Positions 25,241-34,115 of a stretch of 64,000 nucleotides of DNA are shown here, one piece after another. Made by a program: the position numbers and the translations under genes. This DNA is from Psychroserpens sp041224425. Lineage in GTDB: Bacteria > Bacteroidota > Bacteroidia > Flavobacteriales > Flavobacteriaceae. The first letter of the stretch is position 1; each line of letters opens with the position of its first letter. The stretch lies in the NCBI RefSeq assembly GCF_041224425.1, contig NZ_JBGFGL010000071.1:304045-368044 (forward strand), read 5' to 3'. Below the pieces are notes generated by a model. It was not told the origin of the DNA, ran no database searches, and worked only from the letters and a program-made list of their open reading frames with translations.

Positions 25241-26392
25241 CTAGTTGTTTCTAAAAACATCAAATGCAGGCAAAGCTCTGAGATTAAAGTCAAACAAACA
25301 CTGGTTTTCCCAGGCACTTCCACTGGTTGAAGTGTTTTCGTTGCCAGTAAAAGCAACCCAATCTGGAGCCCAATAGCAAAATCCGACACCTTTGTCGTTT
25401 GGAATGTTTTTGATGGTTGAAACCAGCCATTCAAAATACATTTTTTGACCTTCAGGTGTCGGTGCAAATTCAGGAATGATTTGGTTTACACTTCCAATAA
25501 AATTATTGGCATTATCATTCCATTCCAACGTAAACGGATAGGCCACCTCAACCATTAAAATTTCTTTGTCAAAATTTAAGGCCAATTGATTCAATTCTAA
25601 GGCGACTAAATCTAAATCTTTAGTTTGGAATTGTGGATAATAGGATAATCCAATGATATCAAAATCAATATTGTAAGGTGCCAACTCCTGAAAGAAAAAT
25701 TTTGAGTTGACAACTTTAGAATGATGAAGCATGACTTTTATGTTGTTTTCGGTGTCTACTTCTCTAACAGCTCTGATGGCCTCACGAACCAACGCTGCAT
25801 AATTTCCCCAATTATCCGAAAACTCATCCCATACTTTTCCATAGTTCCATAAAAAACCACTATCGGTTTCATTACCAATTTGAACCAATTCAGGGAGTGT
25901 GTTTTGATTTTTTAATTGTGTCAAAACATCTTTGGTATAATCAAAAATGGCAACGCGTAATTCCTCTTGAGTCATGTTTTGCCATGCGGCTGGAGGTGTT
26001 TGTGTTCCAGGGTCAGCCCAAAAATCACTGTAATGGAAATCGAGTAAAAAAGCCATGTTTTTAGCCTTTACACGTTGGGCATAAGCTTTAACGTCATCTA
26101 AGCTGTTTTGTCCGTTTTGCGATGTATGCCATAGTTTTAATCGTACAAGATTGGTGCCGTTTTCTTCTACATAACTCAATAAGTCAACAACGGTTCCATT
26201 ATCATCACGATAATTTACATTATAAGTTTCCAGCTCAGGTTGAAAGGATAGATCCATGCCTTTATAAAATACCGTTTCAGGTTCGGGATTTTGATTTTGA
26301 GGATCTTGATTTTCCGACGTGTTTGTGTCTTCTGAAGAGCTACAGCCTAAAATCAAAAGTGTGACTAAATGTAAAAAATAACGCATTTTCAT
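25241..26392 (-). CDS. GH53 endo-beta-1,4-galactanase lipoprotein
   Basis: The 383-residue protein is an arabinogalactan endo-beta-1,4-galactanase of glycoside hydrolase family 53, which cuts pectic galactan. It has a lipobox (LILGC) followed by an acidic stretch (SSSEDTNTSENQD) that fits the Bacteroidota surface-lipoprotein export signal. Family motifs are GMDLSFQPELE, LVRLKLWH, the acid/base Glu 175 in QIGNETDSGF, and the nucleophile Glu 282 in MVEVAYPF. The start at 26392 is in an ATGA overlap with the upstream VOC gene. No SusC/SusD pair or other pectin enzyme is nearby. Confidence 0.93.
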   Translation of the reverse strand: MKMRYFLHLVTLLILGCSSSEDTNTSENQDPQNQNPEPETVFYKGMDLSFQPELETYNVNYRDDNGTVVDLLSYVEENGTNLVRLKLWHTSQNGQNSLDDVKAYAQRVKAKNMAFLLDFHYSDFWADPGTQTPPAAWQNMTQEELRVAIFDYTKDVLTQLKNQNTLPELVQIGNETDSGFLWNYGKVWDEFSDNWGNYAALVREAIRAVREVDTENNIKVMLHHSKVVNSKFFFQELAPYNIDFDIIGLSYYPQFQTKDLDLVALELNQLALNFDKEILMVEVAYPFTLEWNDNANNFIGSVNQIIPEFAPTPEGQKMYFEWLVSTIKNIPNDKGVGFCYWAPDWVAFTGNENTSTSGSAWENQCLFDFNLRALPAFDVFRNN

Positions 26393-26754
26393 ATCAATTC
26401 TTGTCCAAATTTAATCATATTTCCATCGTTATCCAAAATAGCAAATTCTCTTATTCCATAAGGTTTATTCTCTAGTTTTCCATTGGGATGAACAACACCA
26501 TTGGCTTCATATTCCTCATAGAGTTGGTCAATGTTTTGAACGTCCACATAACAACTCGTGTTTTCGGGATGGATTTTATCATTGCATTTCCAAAAATGAA
26601 CCACAAACCGATCACGAGCAATAATTGCATAATTATCATCTAAATAACCTTGACGATTAAAGCCTAGTTTGGTCTTGTAGAAATCTACTGTTTTCCTAAT
26701 ATCTAGAGATGCTAAAACAGGAATGCCTCTTAGTAAGTGTTCTTGTTGTTCCAT
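26389..26754 (-). CDS. VOC/bleomycin-resistance-like protein
   Basis: The 121-residue product starts with the VOC pattern PVLASLDIRKTVDFYKTKLGF and ends GIREFAILDNDGNMIKFGQEL, close to bleomycin-resistance and glyoxalase-like proteins. It probably binds a small ligand rather than breaking a drug. Its stop overlaps the GH53 start by 4 bp, so the two are translationally coupled although no shared pathway is apparent. Confidence 0.75.
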   Translation of the reverse strand: MEQQEHLLRGIPVLASLDIRKTVDFYKTKLGFNRQGYLDDNYAIIARDRFVVHFWKCNDKIHPENTSCYVDVQNIDQLYEEYEANGVVHPNGKLENKPYGIREFAILDNDGNMIKFGQELI

Positions 26755-26825
26755 AAGTATTACTATTTCATTCTAAAAGTAGGCAATAAAAACAAGGGAC
26801 ATTCCTAAAGAAATAATAAAAAAAT

Positions 26826-26833
26826 TATCTTTG
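26826..26833 (+). promoter_or_regulatory. argS -7 box TATCTTTG
   Basis: TATCTTTG is a full TAnnTTTG match 22 nt before the argS ATG. Confidence 0.55.
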
Positions 26834-26855
26834 CAGACTTAAACCTTTATGTATA

Positions 26856-28640
26856 ATGGAGCTTCAGGAAAACCTTTCAAAATATGTTAAACAGGCTGTA
26901 AAATCTCTTTTCAATGCCGAATTGGAATCTGTTGAATTTCAGGCTACTCGTAAAGAGTTTGCTGGAGATGTTACTGTAGTGGTATTTCCTATGTTGCGCG
27001 TGGTGAAAGGAAACCCTGTTCAAATCGGCGAACAAATAGGAGTTTATTTAGAAGAACATGTTCCAGAAGTTAAGGCGTTTAATGTGGTGAAAGGATTTTT
27101 GAATATTGAAATCAACGATACTTATTTTGTCGACCTTTTCAATACCATGAAGAAGGAATCAAACTTCGGATTTATCACACCGAAGCCTGAGGATAAAGCC
27201 ATAATGGTTGAGTATTCTTCTCCAAACACTAATAAGCCTTTACATTTGGGGCATATTAGAAACAATTTGTTGGGTTATAGTGTTTCAGAAATATTGAAAG
27301 CTTCAGGGAAGAAAGTTTATAAAACACAAATCATCAACGATAGAGGGATTCATATTTGTAAAAGCATGTTGGCTTGGAAACGTTTCGGAAATGGAGAAAC
27401 ACCAGAATCGACTGGCTTGAAAGGCGATAAGCTCGTTGGTAATTACTATGTGAAATTTGATCAGGAATATAAGAAGGAAATTGAAACACTTATTTCTGAA
27501 GGGCATTCTGAAGAAGAGGCCAAAAAGAAAGCTCCAATTCTTTTGGAAGCTCAAGAGATGCTTCAAAAATGGGAATCTGGTGATTCTGAAACCGTAGCCC
27601 TTTGGGAAATGATGAATAGTTGGGTTTATGACGGATTTGACATTACATATAAGAATTTAGGTGTTGATTTCGACAAGCTGTATTATGAAAGTCAGACCTA
27701 TTTGTTAGGTAAGGAATTTGTTACTGAAGGTTTGAAAAAAGGTATTTTCTTTAAGAAAGAAGATGGGTCGGTTTGGTGTGATTTAACCGATGAAGGATTG
27801 GATGAAAAGCTAGTCTTGAGAAGTGATGGTACAGCCGTTTACATGACCCAAGATATAGGTACGGCAATTCAGCGTGTTAAGGATTATCCAGATGTTGGTG
27901 GTATGGTGTATACCGTTGGTAACGAACAGGAATATCATTTTCAAGTTTTATTTTTGATTATTAAGAAGTTAGGGTTTGAGTGGGCAGAGAATTTATACCA
28001 TTTAAGCTATGGAATGGTCGATTTGCCTTCAGGGAAAATGAAGAGTAGAGAAGGCACTGTTGTTGATGCTGATGATTTGATTGTTGAAATGTCTCAAACG
28101 GCTCAAGAGATTTCTGAAGAATTAGGAAAGTTAGATGGTTATACTGAAGCTGAGAAACAGGATTTATATAAAACTATTGGCTTAGGCGCTTTAAAATATT
28201 ATATTTTAAAAGTCGATCCTAGAAAACGTATTTTATTCGATCCAAAAGAATCTATAGATTTCCAAGGAAATACGGGTCCGTTTATTCAATATACTTATGC
28301 GCGAATCCAATCTATTTTACGAAAATCAGAAACAGATATAGAGATGGATTTGAATTCAGATGAGATAACATTACATGCCAAAGAAAAAGAACTTATCAAG
28401 CAGTTGGTGTTATTTCCTGAAGTTGTTCAAAATGCTGCAAAAAACCATAGTCCAGCTTTGATTGCCAACTATACATACGATTTGGTTAAGGAGTTTAATT
28501 CGTTTTACCAAAACGTTTCAATTTTGGGAGCAGATAAAAACATTGAAAAGGTGTTTCGTGTTCAGCTTTCAGAAACTGTAGCCAACATTATAAAAAACGC
28601 CTTCTCACTTTTGGGTATAGATGTTCCTGAGCGTATGTAG
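26856..28640 (+). CDS. argS: arginyl-tRNA synthetase
   Basis: ArgS charges tRNA-Arg. The 594-residue length is typical. It has an N-terminal Arg-tRNA-synt domain, the class I HIGH motif as HLGHIRNN (after EYSSPNTNKPL), the KMSKS-loop equivalent as SGKMKSREGTVV, and a C-terminal anticodon-binding (DALR) domain with NYTYDLVKEFNSFYQ. It is a single gene with its own promoter, and it converges with the TonB receptor gene 8 nt away. Confidence 0.98.
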   Translation: MELQENLSKYVKQAVKSLFNAELESVEFQATRKEFAGDVTVVVFPMLRVVKGNPVQIGEQIGVYLEEHVPEVKAFNVVKGFLNIEINDTYFVDLFNTMKKESNFGFITPKPEDKAIMVEYSSPNTNKPLHLGHIRNNLLGYSVSEILKASGKKVYKTQIINDRGIHICKSMLAWKRFGNGETPESTGLKGDKLVGNYYVKFDQEYKKEIETLISEGHSEEEAKKKAPILLEAQEMLQKWESGDSETVALWEMMNSWVYDGFDITYKNLGVDFDKLYYESQTYLLGKEFVTEGLKKGIFFKKEDGSVWCDLTDEGLDEKLVLRSDGTAVYMTQDIGTAIQRVKDYPDVGGMVYTVGNEQEYHFQVLFLIIKKLGFEWAENLYHLSYGMVDLPSGKMKSREGTVVDADDLIVEMSQTAQEISEELGKLDGYTEAEKQDLYKTIGLGALKYYILKVDPRKRILFDPKESIDFQGNTGPFIQYTYARIQSILRKSETDIEMDLNSDEITLHAKEKELIKQLVLFPEVVQNAAKNHSPALIANYTYDLVKEFNSFYQNVSILGADKNIEKVFRVQLSETVANIIKNAFSLLGIDVPERM

Positions 28641-28648
28641 ATTTGGTT

Positions 28649-30964
28649 CTAGAATTGTACTCTAAAGCTCACATTTGGCGTAATTCCTAAAGACTGGTTT
28701 TCAATAGTTATCACGTTACCATTTTCATCTTTTGCAAAATAGGTGTTGATAATGTTTTTTCTATCGAATAAATTCCAAATAGAGGCTCCAATTTGAGCGT
28801 TTATCTTTTCTCCGAACTTAAATTTGTAAGTGGTTGAAACATCAGTTCTAAAATAATTATCCAAATTACTGCTATTGGGAGCTTTATATGTAATGATGTT
28901 GCTATTGGTGTTTTGATCTTCAGTTGGTAAGGTGAAAGGTTTGCCAGAATGCCAATTGAAGCCTAAAGCCAGTTTCAGGTTATCTAAAGTGTAGGTTCCT
29001 GCGAAGGTAGCAGCATGTCTTATGTCTAAGTTATTTCTGAAACTGATATTGTTGTTGAGGTTTTCAAACGTGTAATTATTATTGCTATACGAATAGCTTA
29101 GCCAGGTGCTAAATGGTTCAAACTGCTTATTGATTAAAAAATCAATACCACTTACTTGATATTTTCCAATGTCGTTAACCAATTGAAACTGGTTTTGAAA
29201 CCCTTGACTTCTGCTGGTTATACCTTCTACGTTTTTGATATAGGCTTCTAGGCTAATTAGCAACTGATTCTTGTTGTAATGTACTCCCAAAGCACCTTGT
29301 ACACTTTTAATGATGGGCACATCTTCATTATTTGATAAAATCCAGCGTCGTTTTTCAATCCCCAAAAAATCATTTTGTAAATCGATGATTTGCGAAGTAG
29401 TCTGACTTTTGAATTCGGCTAAAAATTCAAGCCTGAATTTGTTATTCAATTTGTGACTTACAGCCAATCTAGGTTCTGTAAAAAATTCAGAAAATTTTTC
29501 AATATAATTCGTTCTAATTCCTATTCTGGCGTAAGTGTTTTTGTTGCCTGATGTAAATTCTGCTTCGCCATAAATGGAATGCGTACGGTTGACTTCTCTT
29601 ACAAAACTTGTGAAATTAGAGACATCAATATCTTCAAAATTACTTACGATGACTTCAGTAAACTGATAACCTCCATGTAATTTGAGATTGTCATCAATGT
29701 GATTGGTTGCATTGATTTTCAACCCAAGATCGTTCACTTCATTTTCTTGGTTTAGTCGCTCATTATTGATAACGTCATAATTTGTTGCTCTCAAATCATA
29801 ATTTGAAACATAGAGTTGCGCTGTTGTGGTAAGTTTGTTATTCCAGTATTTTAAATACTGAACTCCAGTTGCAAAATTGTTTTGTTCTAAACTATTGGTC
29901 AAGGATTGATTAGGGTCTGAGCTTGATAACTGATCGTAATTCAAGCTATTGTTGATAGTTGAAAAATTAAAGCGAACTTGATCTTGATCCGTTATATCGT
30001 ATAGTAGTTTGGCAGCGATGTCATAAAAATAGAACCGCTCATTATTTGAAACCGTTGAAGAGGTGTTTTGTGAGCTGTTTGAAAAATCTGTGTCTTGAAA
30101 AACACGTTGTAAGTATCGATCGTAAGTTGGTGTGAAAATAAAATCGGTCACTGAACGTCTTGCAGATAGTTGAACTTCTGCTTGTTTAGACAATGGGACT
30201 TTTGCAAATCCGTCGGCATGGATCAAGTTGAAACCAGCACCAGCTTTAAGGTCTTGGTCAAGACTGTTCGACTGTTTCATATCGATAACACTAGAAATGC
30301 CATCTCCATAAATAACACTAGTACCATTTTTTGAAACATTAATATTGGTAGTCAAGTAAGGATTAAACGCAGATACGAGTCCGAAAAAATGTCCAGATTG
30401 GTACATTTTTATACCATCCCATAGGATTAAGTTTTGATCGTGTGTACCACCTCTTACATTTATGTTTGAAACCGTTTCGTCAACACTTAAGATGCCTGGA
30501 AGTGCCTGAATGGTTTGAAGAATATCAGGCTCAATTAAGCCAGGTAAAATACCAAATTCAGCTGTTTTGATATGGACCTTTCCATCACTTTTCTTTGAGA
30601 TGCCTTTAGTAAGATAATTAGTGATGACGACTTCTTCTAGCTTTTGCGTGATGAGCTCACTTAGTGGATTGATTTGTTTTGAAATGACAATATTGTGCTC
30701 ATCAATTTTTATGAAATCAAGGTTGGTTTTAGATTTTAAATAATCTATCAGGTCATTAAGACTTAAAGACTCATCAGGACACTTAATGTCTATGTCAGCG
30801 ATGGTTTGATCTACATAAGTAAAATGGATATTGTATTTTGTTTCCAACGCAGTTAAAACCTGAACAAGAGGTTGTGGTTCTGAAGATGTATTTTGAGCAT
30901 AAGCATTAAAAACACCTACGGAAAGCAAAAACACAAAAAGAAGAAAAATCTTTTTTTTACTCAC
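28649..30964 (-). CDS. TonB-dependent receptor with N-terminal STN signalling domain
   Basis: The 771-residue protein is an outer-membrane transporter-sensor. After a signal peptide it has an STN domain (about residues 28-95, FTYVDQTIADIDIKC to IVISK), then a plug domain (ALPGILSVDETVSNINVRGG) and a C-terminal beta-barrel ending in an aromatic residue (VSFRVQF). The CarboxypepD_reg-like domain usual between STN and plug in Bacteroidota receptors is absent, replaced by a short linker. It overlaps FecR by 8 bp and follows an ECF sigma factor: the classic trans-envelope signalling triad. No SusD gene is present, so an iron chelate or other ligand is as likely as a glycan. Confidence 0.9.
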   Translation of the reverse strand: MSKKKIFLLFVFLLSVGVFNAYAQNTSSEPQPLVQVLTALETKYNIHFTYVDQTIADIDIKCPDESLSLNDLIDYLKSKTNLDFIKIDEHNIVISKQINPLSELITQKLEEVVITNYLTKGISKKSDGKVHIKTAEFGILPGLIEPDILQTIQALPGILSVDETVSNINVRGGTHDQNLILWDGIKMYQSGHFFGLVSAFNPYLTTNINVSKNGTSVIYGDGISSVIDMKQSNSLDQDLKAGAGFNLIHADGFAKVPLSKQAEVQLSARRSVTDFIFTPTYDRYLQRVFQDTDFSNSSQNTSSTVSNNERFYFYDIAAKLLYDITDQDQVRFNFSTINNSLNYDQLSSSDPNQSLTNSLEQNNFATGVQYLKYWNNKLTTTAQLYVSNYDLRATNYDVINNERLNQENEVNDLGLKINATNHIDDNLKLHGGYQFTEVIVSNFEDIDVSNFTSFVREVNRTHSIYGEAEFTSGNKNTYARIGIRTNYIEKFSEFFTEPRLAVSHKLNNKFRLEFLAEFKSQTTSQIIDLQNDFLGIEKRRWILSNNEDVPIIKSVQGALGVHYNKNQLLISLEAYIKNVEGITSRSQGFQNQFQLVNDIGKYQVSGIDFLINKQFEPFSTWLSYSYSNNNYTFENLNNNISFRNNLDIRHAATFAGTYTLDNLKLALGFNWHSGKPFTLPTEDQNTNSNIITYKAPNSSNLDNYFRTDVSTTYKFKFGEKINAQIGASIWNLFDRKNIINTYFAKDENGNVITIENQSLGITPNVSFRVQF

Positions 30965-31853
30965 GTTTTAGTGTAATGATATTGTCTGTTTTACTATACG
31001 TTAAATGTAACGGTAAAGTAATGGATTTTAAGGCAATTTCAATATCATTATGAGTAAAACTTCCTGTAAATAATTGAGAATCGTCAATATTATTGAGGTT
31101 TACAGACATGTTGTACTGACGTTCAAATTCAGCAATGACTTCCCTATATGGCATGCTCTTGAATCGACTTAAGTTTTGAAGCCATGATGGTACAGATTGG
31201 TTTTCTTTTTCGGTAACAATAAATTTCCCATCTATAATCAAAAAGGAATCTCCTGGTAATAATGTCGCTTTTTCAGTTCCATGACTAACGGCTACTTTGC
31301 CTTCATAGCAACTAACCTCAAAAAAGTCCTCACGTTGTTTCACGTTGAATTGTGTTCCAAGAACAGTTACTAAACCTTTAGTGGTTAACACATCAAACTT
31401 TGAGCCTTTGGCAACTTTAAAAAATGCTTCGCCATCAAGGATGACTTCTCGTTTATCATTCCAAGAGTTTTCATTAAAACGCAAAGACGATAAAGCATTC
31501 AGTTCAGCAATAGAAGCATCTGGTAATTCAACGGTTTGTTTATGCGATGCTAAAGTGTTGACAGTGGTGTCAAGGGTTGTTGTGTAGTAATACACACCAA
31601 AGCAAATCACAAATACGGCAGCAATCTTGATCGCAGCAGACCACCAATTGATAGGCTTTTGAGTGCTGGATTTGATGGTGCCCATGACCGCATTCAGGTT
31701 CTCAGAAGTGTTGAATTCTGGAGCTTTGAACGATTTTAGACTTGAATCCAATTTCTGTAGTGCATCAAAATCTTCTAGCTGTTTAAAAGCCTCAAGTTCT
31801 TGCGCATTTAAGTCGTGATCTAGCCACTTTTTTATGAGTTCTTCTCGTTTCAT
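30957..31853 (-). CDS. FecR family anti-sigma factor
   Basis: The 298-residue inner-membrane protein transmits the signal from the STN domain of the receptor to the sigma factor. It has a short cytosolic region that should bind the sigma factor, one transmembrane helix (about residues 70-90, IKIAAVFVICFGVYYYTT), and the periplasmic FecR domain (TVELPDASIAELNA, GEAFFKVAKG, VLGTQFNVKQ) followed by a C-terminal DUF4974-like domain (SMPYREVIAEFERQYNMSV). It lies 53 nt downstream of the sigma gene. Confidence 0.93.
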   Translation of the reverse strand: MKREELIKKWLDHDLNAQELEAFKQLEDFDALQKLDSSLKSFKAPEFNTSENLNAVMGTIKSSTQKPINWWSAAIKIAAVFVICFGVYYYTTTLDTTVNTLASHKQTVELPDASIAELNALSSLRFNENSWNDKREVILDGEAFFKVAKGSKFDVLTTKGLVTVLGTQFNVKQREDFFEVSCYEGKVAVSHGTEKATLLPGDSFLIIDGKFIVTEKENQSVPSWLQNLSRFKSMPYREVIAEFERQYNMSVNLNNIDDSQLFTGSFTHNDIEIALKSITLPLHLTYSKTDNIITLKRE

Positions 31854-31906
31854 ATCAGTTCTTACGCCTATATAACAGTTTTACTATTAAAATTCCTACC
31901 TTCATG

Positions 31907-32422
31907 TTATAATTCGTCTATGTCTTCTCTTAATTTCTTTAAAGCGCCATAAATTCGCTTTTCTACAGCCTTCGTAGAAATATCTAAAATTTCAGCAATT
32001 TCCTTAAACCGTTTTCCTTCTACTCTGTTCATTAAGAAGGCTACACGTTGTGCTTCCGTTAAACTTGATATGGCTTTTTCTAATTTTTGAGCATATTCTT
32101 GTTCTTGCATCAAGAATTCAGGAGTAAGGTTTGTACTCGATTTAGGTTTTATTTGTTCAAACTTGCGAACCACCTTTTGGTGAGCATACGCATTTAACAT
32201 CAAGTTGTTGGCAGTCGTGAATAAGAAACTCTTGGCTTTGTCAGGTGTTACTTTTCCACAATTTTCCCATAGTTTAATAAAAGCTTCTTGAACCTTGTCT
32301 TTCGGACTTAACCCATTCCCAAATTTGTAAAACAAGAAATTGTTTAAATCTTGGGCATACTTTTCATAAAGACGCGAGAACAGCTGTTCTTCACAAATAT
32401 TTTTTTTGAATGGTTTGGACAT
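31907..32422 (-). CDS. ECF-type RNA polymerase sigma factor
   Basis: The 171-residue protein has sigma region 2 (LFSRLYEKYAQDLNNFLFYKFGN to VQEAFIKLWEN) and region 4 (VAFLMNRVEGKRFKEIAEI to AVEKRIYGAL), with no regions 1 or 3, as in Bacteroidota ECF sigma factors paired with FecR. It should direct transcription of the receptor gene and perhaps others when the receptor is occupied. It is the first gene of sigma-fecR-receptor and has a -7 box of the housekeeping type about 100 nt upstream. Confidence 0.93.
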   Translation of the reverse strand: MSKPFKKNICEEQLFSRLYEKYAQDLNNFLFYKFGNGLSPKDKVQEAFIKLWENCGKVTPDKAKSFLFTTANNLMLNAYAHQKVVRKFEQIKPKSSTNLTPEFLMQEQEYAQKLEKAISSLTEAQRVAFLMNRVEGKRFKEIAEILDISTKAVEKRIYGALKKLREDIDEL

Positions 32423-32522
32423 CAGTCTCTACTATAGGGATAGAATTTTTTTTGTAAAGGTAGGGGATTTTTAAGTTTAGTTGTTATATAATCGAATGTA
32501 TGGTTGAAACTTAATTTTAGTC

Positions 32523-32530
32523 CAAATTTA
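32523..32530 (-). promoter_or_regulatory. -7 box TAAATTTG upstream of the sigma factor
   Basis: Minus-strand TAAATTTG is a full match 100 nt before the sigma factor start, giving a leader of about 95 nt. Confidence 0.4.
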
Positions 32531-32621
32531 AAAGTTTTACCATCATTTAAGGTTATTTAATATTCATAAATTAGTAAAAAAACTGAACCGCTAAGTTTTT
32601 TAGTTTTAGTTTTTAGTTGGT

Positions 32622-32657
32622 AAAAAAGGATTGCTAGAAAAGGCAATCCTTTTTTTA
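32622..32657. terminator. orphan bidirectional terminator
   Basis: AAAAAAGGATTGC (32622-32634) pairs with GCAATCCTTTTTT (32643-32655) over an 8-nt loop. Both strands end in T-runs. The flanking genes diverge, so neither one needs it. Confidence 0.75.
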
Positions 32658-32700
32658 TTGAATTTATAAGCCATGACTTTATTTATACATCACAAATCCT

Positions 32701-32708
32701 TAAATTTG
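32701..32708 (+). promoter_or_regulatory. ffh promoter, -7 box TAAATTTG
   Basis: TAAATTTG is a full match 51 nt before the ffh ATG. The leader contains the short palindrome CTTTCGAAAG. Confidence 0.55.
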
Positions 32709-32759
32709 CAACTTTCGAAAGCGCGACAGATAGCGTGTTTAAATAAATGAAGATAGATT

Positions 32760-34088
32760 ATGTTTAATAATTTAAGTGAAAAGTTAGATAAGGCCTTACA
32801 TGTCTTAAAGGGACATGGTAGTATTACTGAGGTAAATGTTGCCGAAACGCTCAAAGAAGTTAGAAGGGCGCTGTTGGATGCCGATGTTAACTTTAAGATA
32901 GCAAAGGAGTTTACCAATAAAGTAAAAGATAAAGCCCTTGGTCAAAATGTATTAACAAGTTTGCAGCCAGGACAATTAATGGTCAAGCTTGTTAAGGATG
33001 AATTGACAGAACTTATGGGTGGTGATGCTGAAGGTATCAATCTGTCTGGTAATCCAAGCGTTATTTTAATGTCTGGTCTTCAGGGTTCAGGTAAAACCAC
33101 ATTTTCTGGAAAACTGGCTAATTATCTTAAAAACAAGAAGACTAAAAAACCATTGCTCGTAGCTTGTGATGTGTATCGTCCAGCGGCTATTGATCAGTTG
33201 CATGTAGTTGGCGATCAAATCAATGTTGAGGTTTATAGTGATAAAGGAAATTCTGATCCTGTTGCTATTGCACAAGCAGGTATTGCACATGCAAAGGCCA
33301 ATGGTCATAATGTTGTGATTATTGATACGGCAGGTCGTTTGGCTGTTGATGAGGCAATGATGACCGAAATCTCCAATATTCACAAAGCAATTCAGCCTCA
33401 GGAAACATTATTTGTAGTCGATTCTATGACTGGTCAAGATGCTGTGAATACGGCTAAAGCCTTCAACGATATTTTGAATTTCGATGGTGTCATTCTAACC
33501 AAGTTAGATGGTGATACTCGAGGTGGAGCTGCCATTTCCATTAAGTCAGTTGTCAATAAACCAATCAAGTTTATTGGTACTGGTGAAAAGATGGAAGCTA
33601 TCGATGTGTTTTATCCATCACGTATGGCAGATCGTATCCTTGGTATGGGAGACGTGGTGTCTTTAGTGGAAAGAGCACAGGAGCAATATGATGAAGAAGA
33701 AGCTAGACGTATTCAGAAGAAAATTGCTAAAAATAAATTTGGCTTTGACGATTTCTTGAAACAGATTCAGCAAATCAAGAAAATGGGGAATATGAAAGAC
33801 CTCATGGGAATGATTCCTGGAGCTAGTAAAATGATGAAGAATGTCGATATAGATGATGATGCCTTTAAGGGTATTGAAGCCATTATCCATTCCATGACAC
33901 CTGAAGAGCGATCCAATCCATCAATCATCAATGCAAGTCGAAAAAAACGTATTGGAAAAGGTTCAGGAACCTCAGTTCAAGAAGTGAATCAGCTATTGAA
34001 ACAATTTGACCAAATGAGCAAGATGATGAAGATGATGCAAGGTGGAAAAGGTAAAGCCATCATGCAGGCTATGAAAGGAATGAGATAA
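32760..34088 (+). CDS. ffh: signal recognition particle protein Ffh
   Basis: Ffh binds signal sequences and the SRP RNA and delivers ribosomes to the membrane receptor FtsY. The 442-residue protein has an N-domain, a GTPase domain with the P-loop GLQGSGKTTF, DTAGRL and LTKLDGDTRGG, and a methionine-rich M-domain at the C-terminus (MSKMMKMMQGG). The M-domain GSGTSVQEVNQLLKQF motif contacts RNA. No SRP RNA gene is recognisable nearby. It heads the ffh-folD-YwaF run. Confidence 0.98.
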   Translation: MFNNLSEKLDKALHVLKGHGSITEVNVAETLKEVRRALLDADVNFKIAKEFTNKVKDKALGQNVLTSLQPGQLMVKLVKDELTELMGGDAEGINLSGNPSVILMSGLQGSGKTTFSGKLANYLKNKKTKKPLLVACDVYRPAAIDQLHVVGDQINVEVYSDKGNSDPVAIAQAGIAHAKANGHNVVIIDTAGRLAVDEAMMTEISNIHKAIQPQETLFVVDSMTGQDAVNTAKAFNDILNFDGVILTKLDGDTRGGAAISIKSVVNKPIKFIGTGEKMEAIDVFYPSRMADRILGMGDVVSLVERAQEQYDEEEARRIQKKIAKNKFGFDDFLKQIQQIKKMGNMKDLMGMIPGASKMMKNVDIDDDAFKGIEAIIHSMTPEERSNPSIINASRKKRIGKGSGTSVQEVNQLLKQFDQMSKMMKMMQGGKGKAIMQAMKGMR

Positions 34089-34115
34089 TCATCACAATAT
34101 AAAAACTACACCAAC

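Larger units (their letters stand above)
32423..32759. other. 337-bp divergent intergenic region with an orphan terminator
   Basis: This region separates the sigma factor (minus) from ffh (plus). It holds a -7 box for each gene and, between them, a strong two-way terminator at 32622-32657 that belongs to no annotated gene. A repeated TAGTTTTAG-type T/A-rich run precedes that terminator. A small RNA is possible, but no clear plus-strand promoter is visible. Confidence 0.55.
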
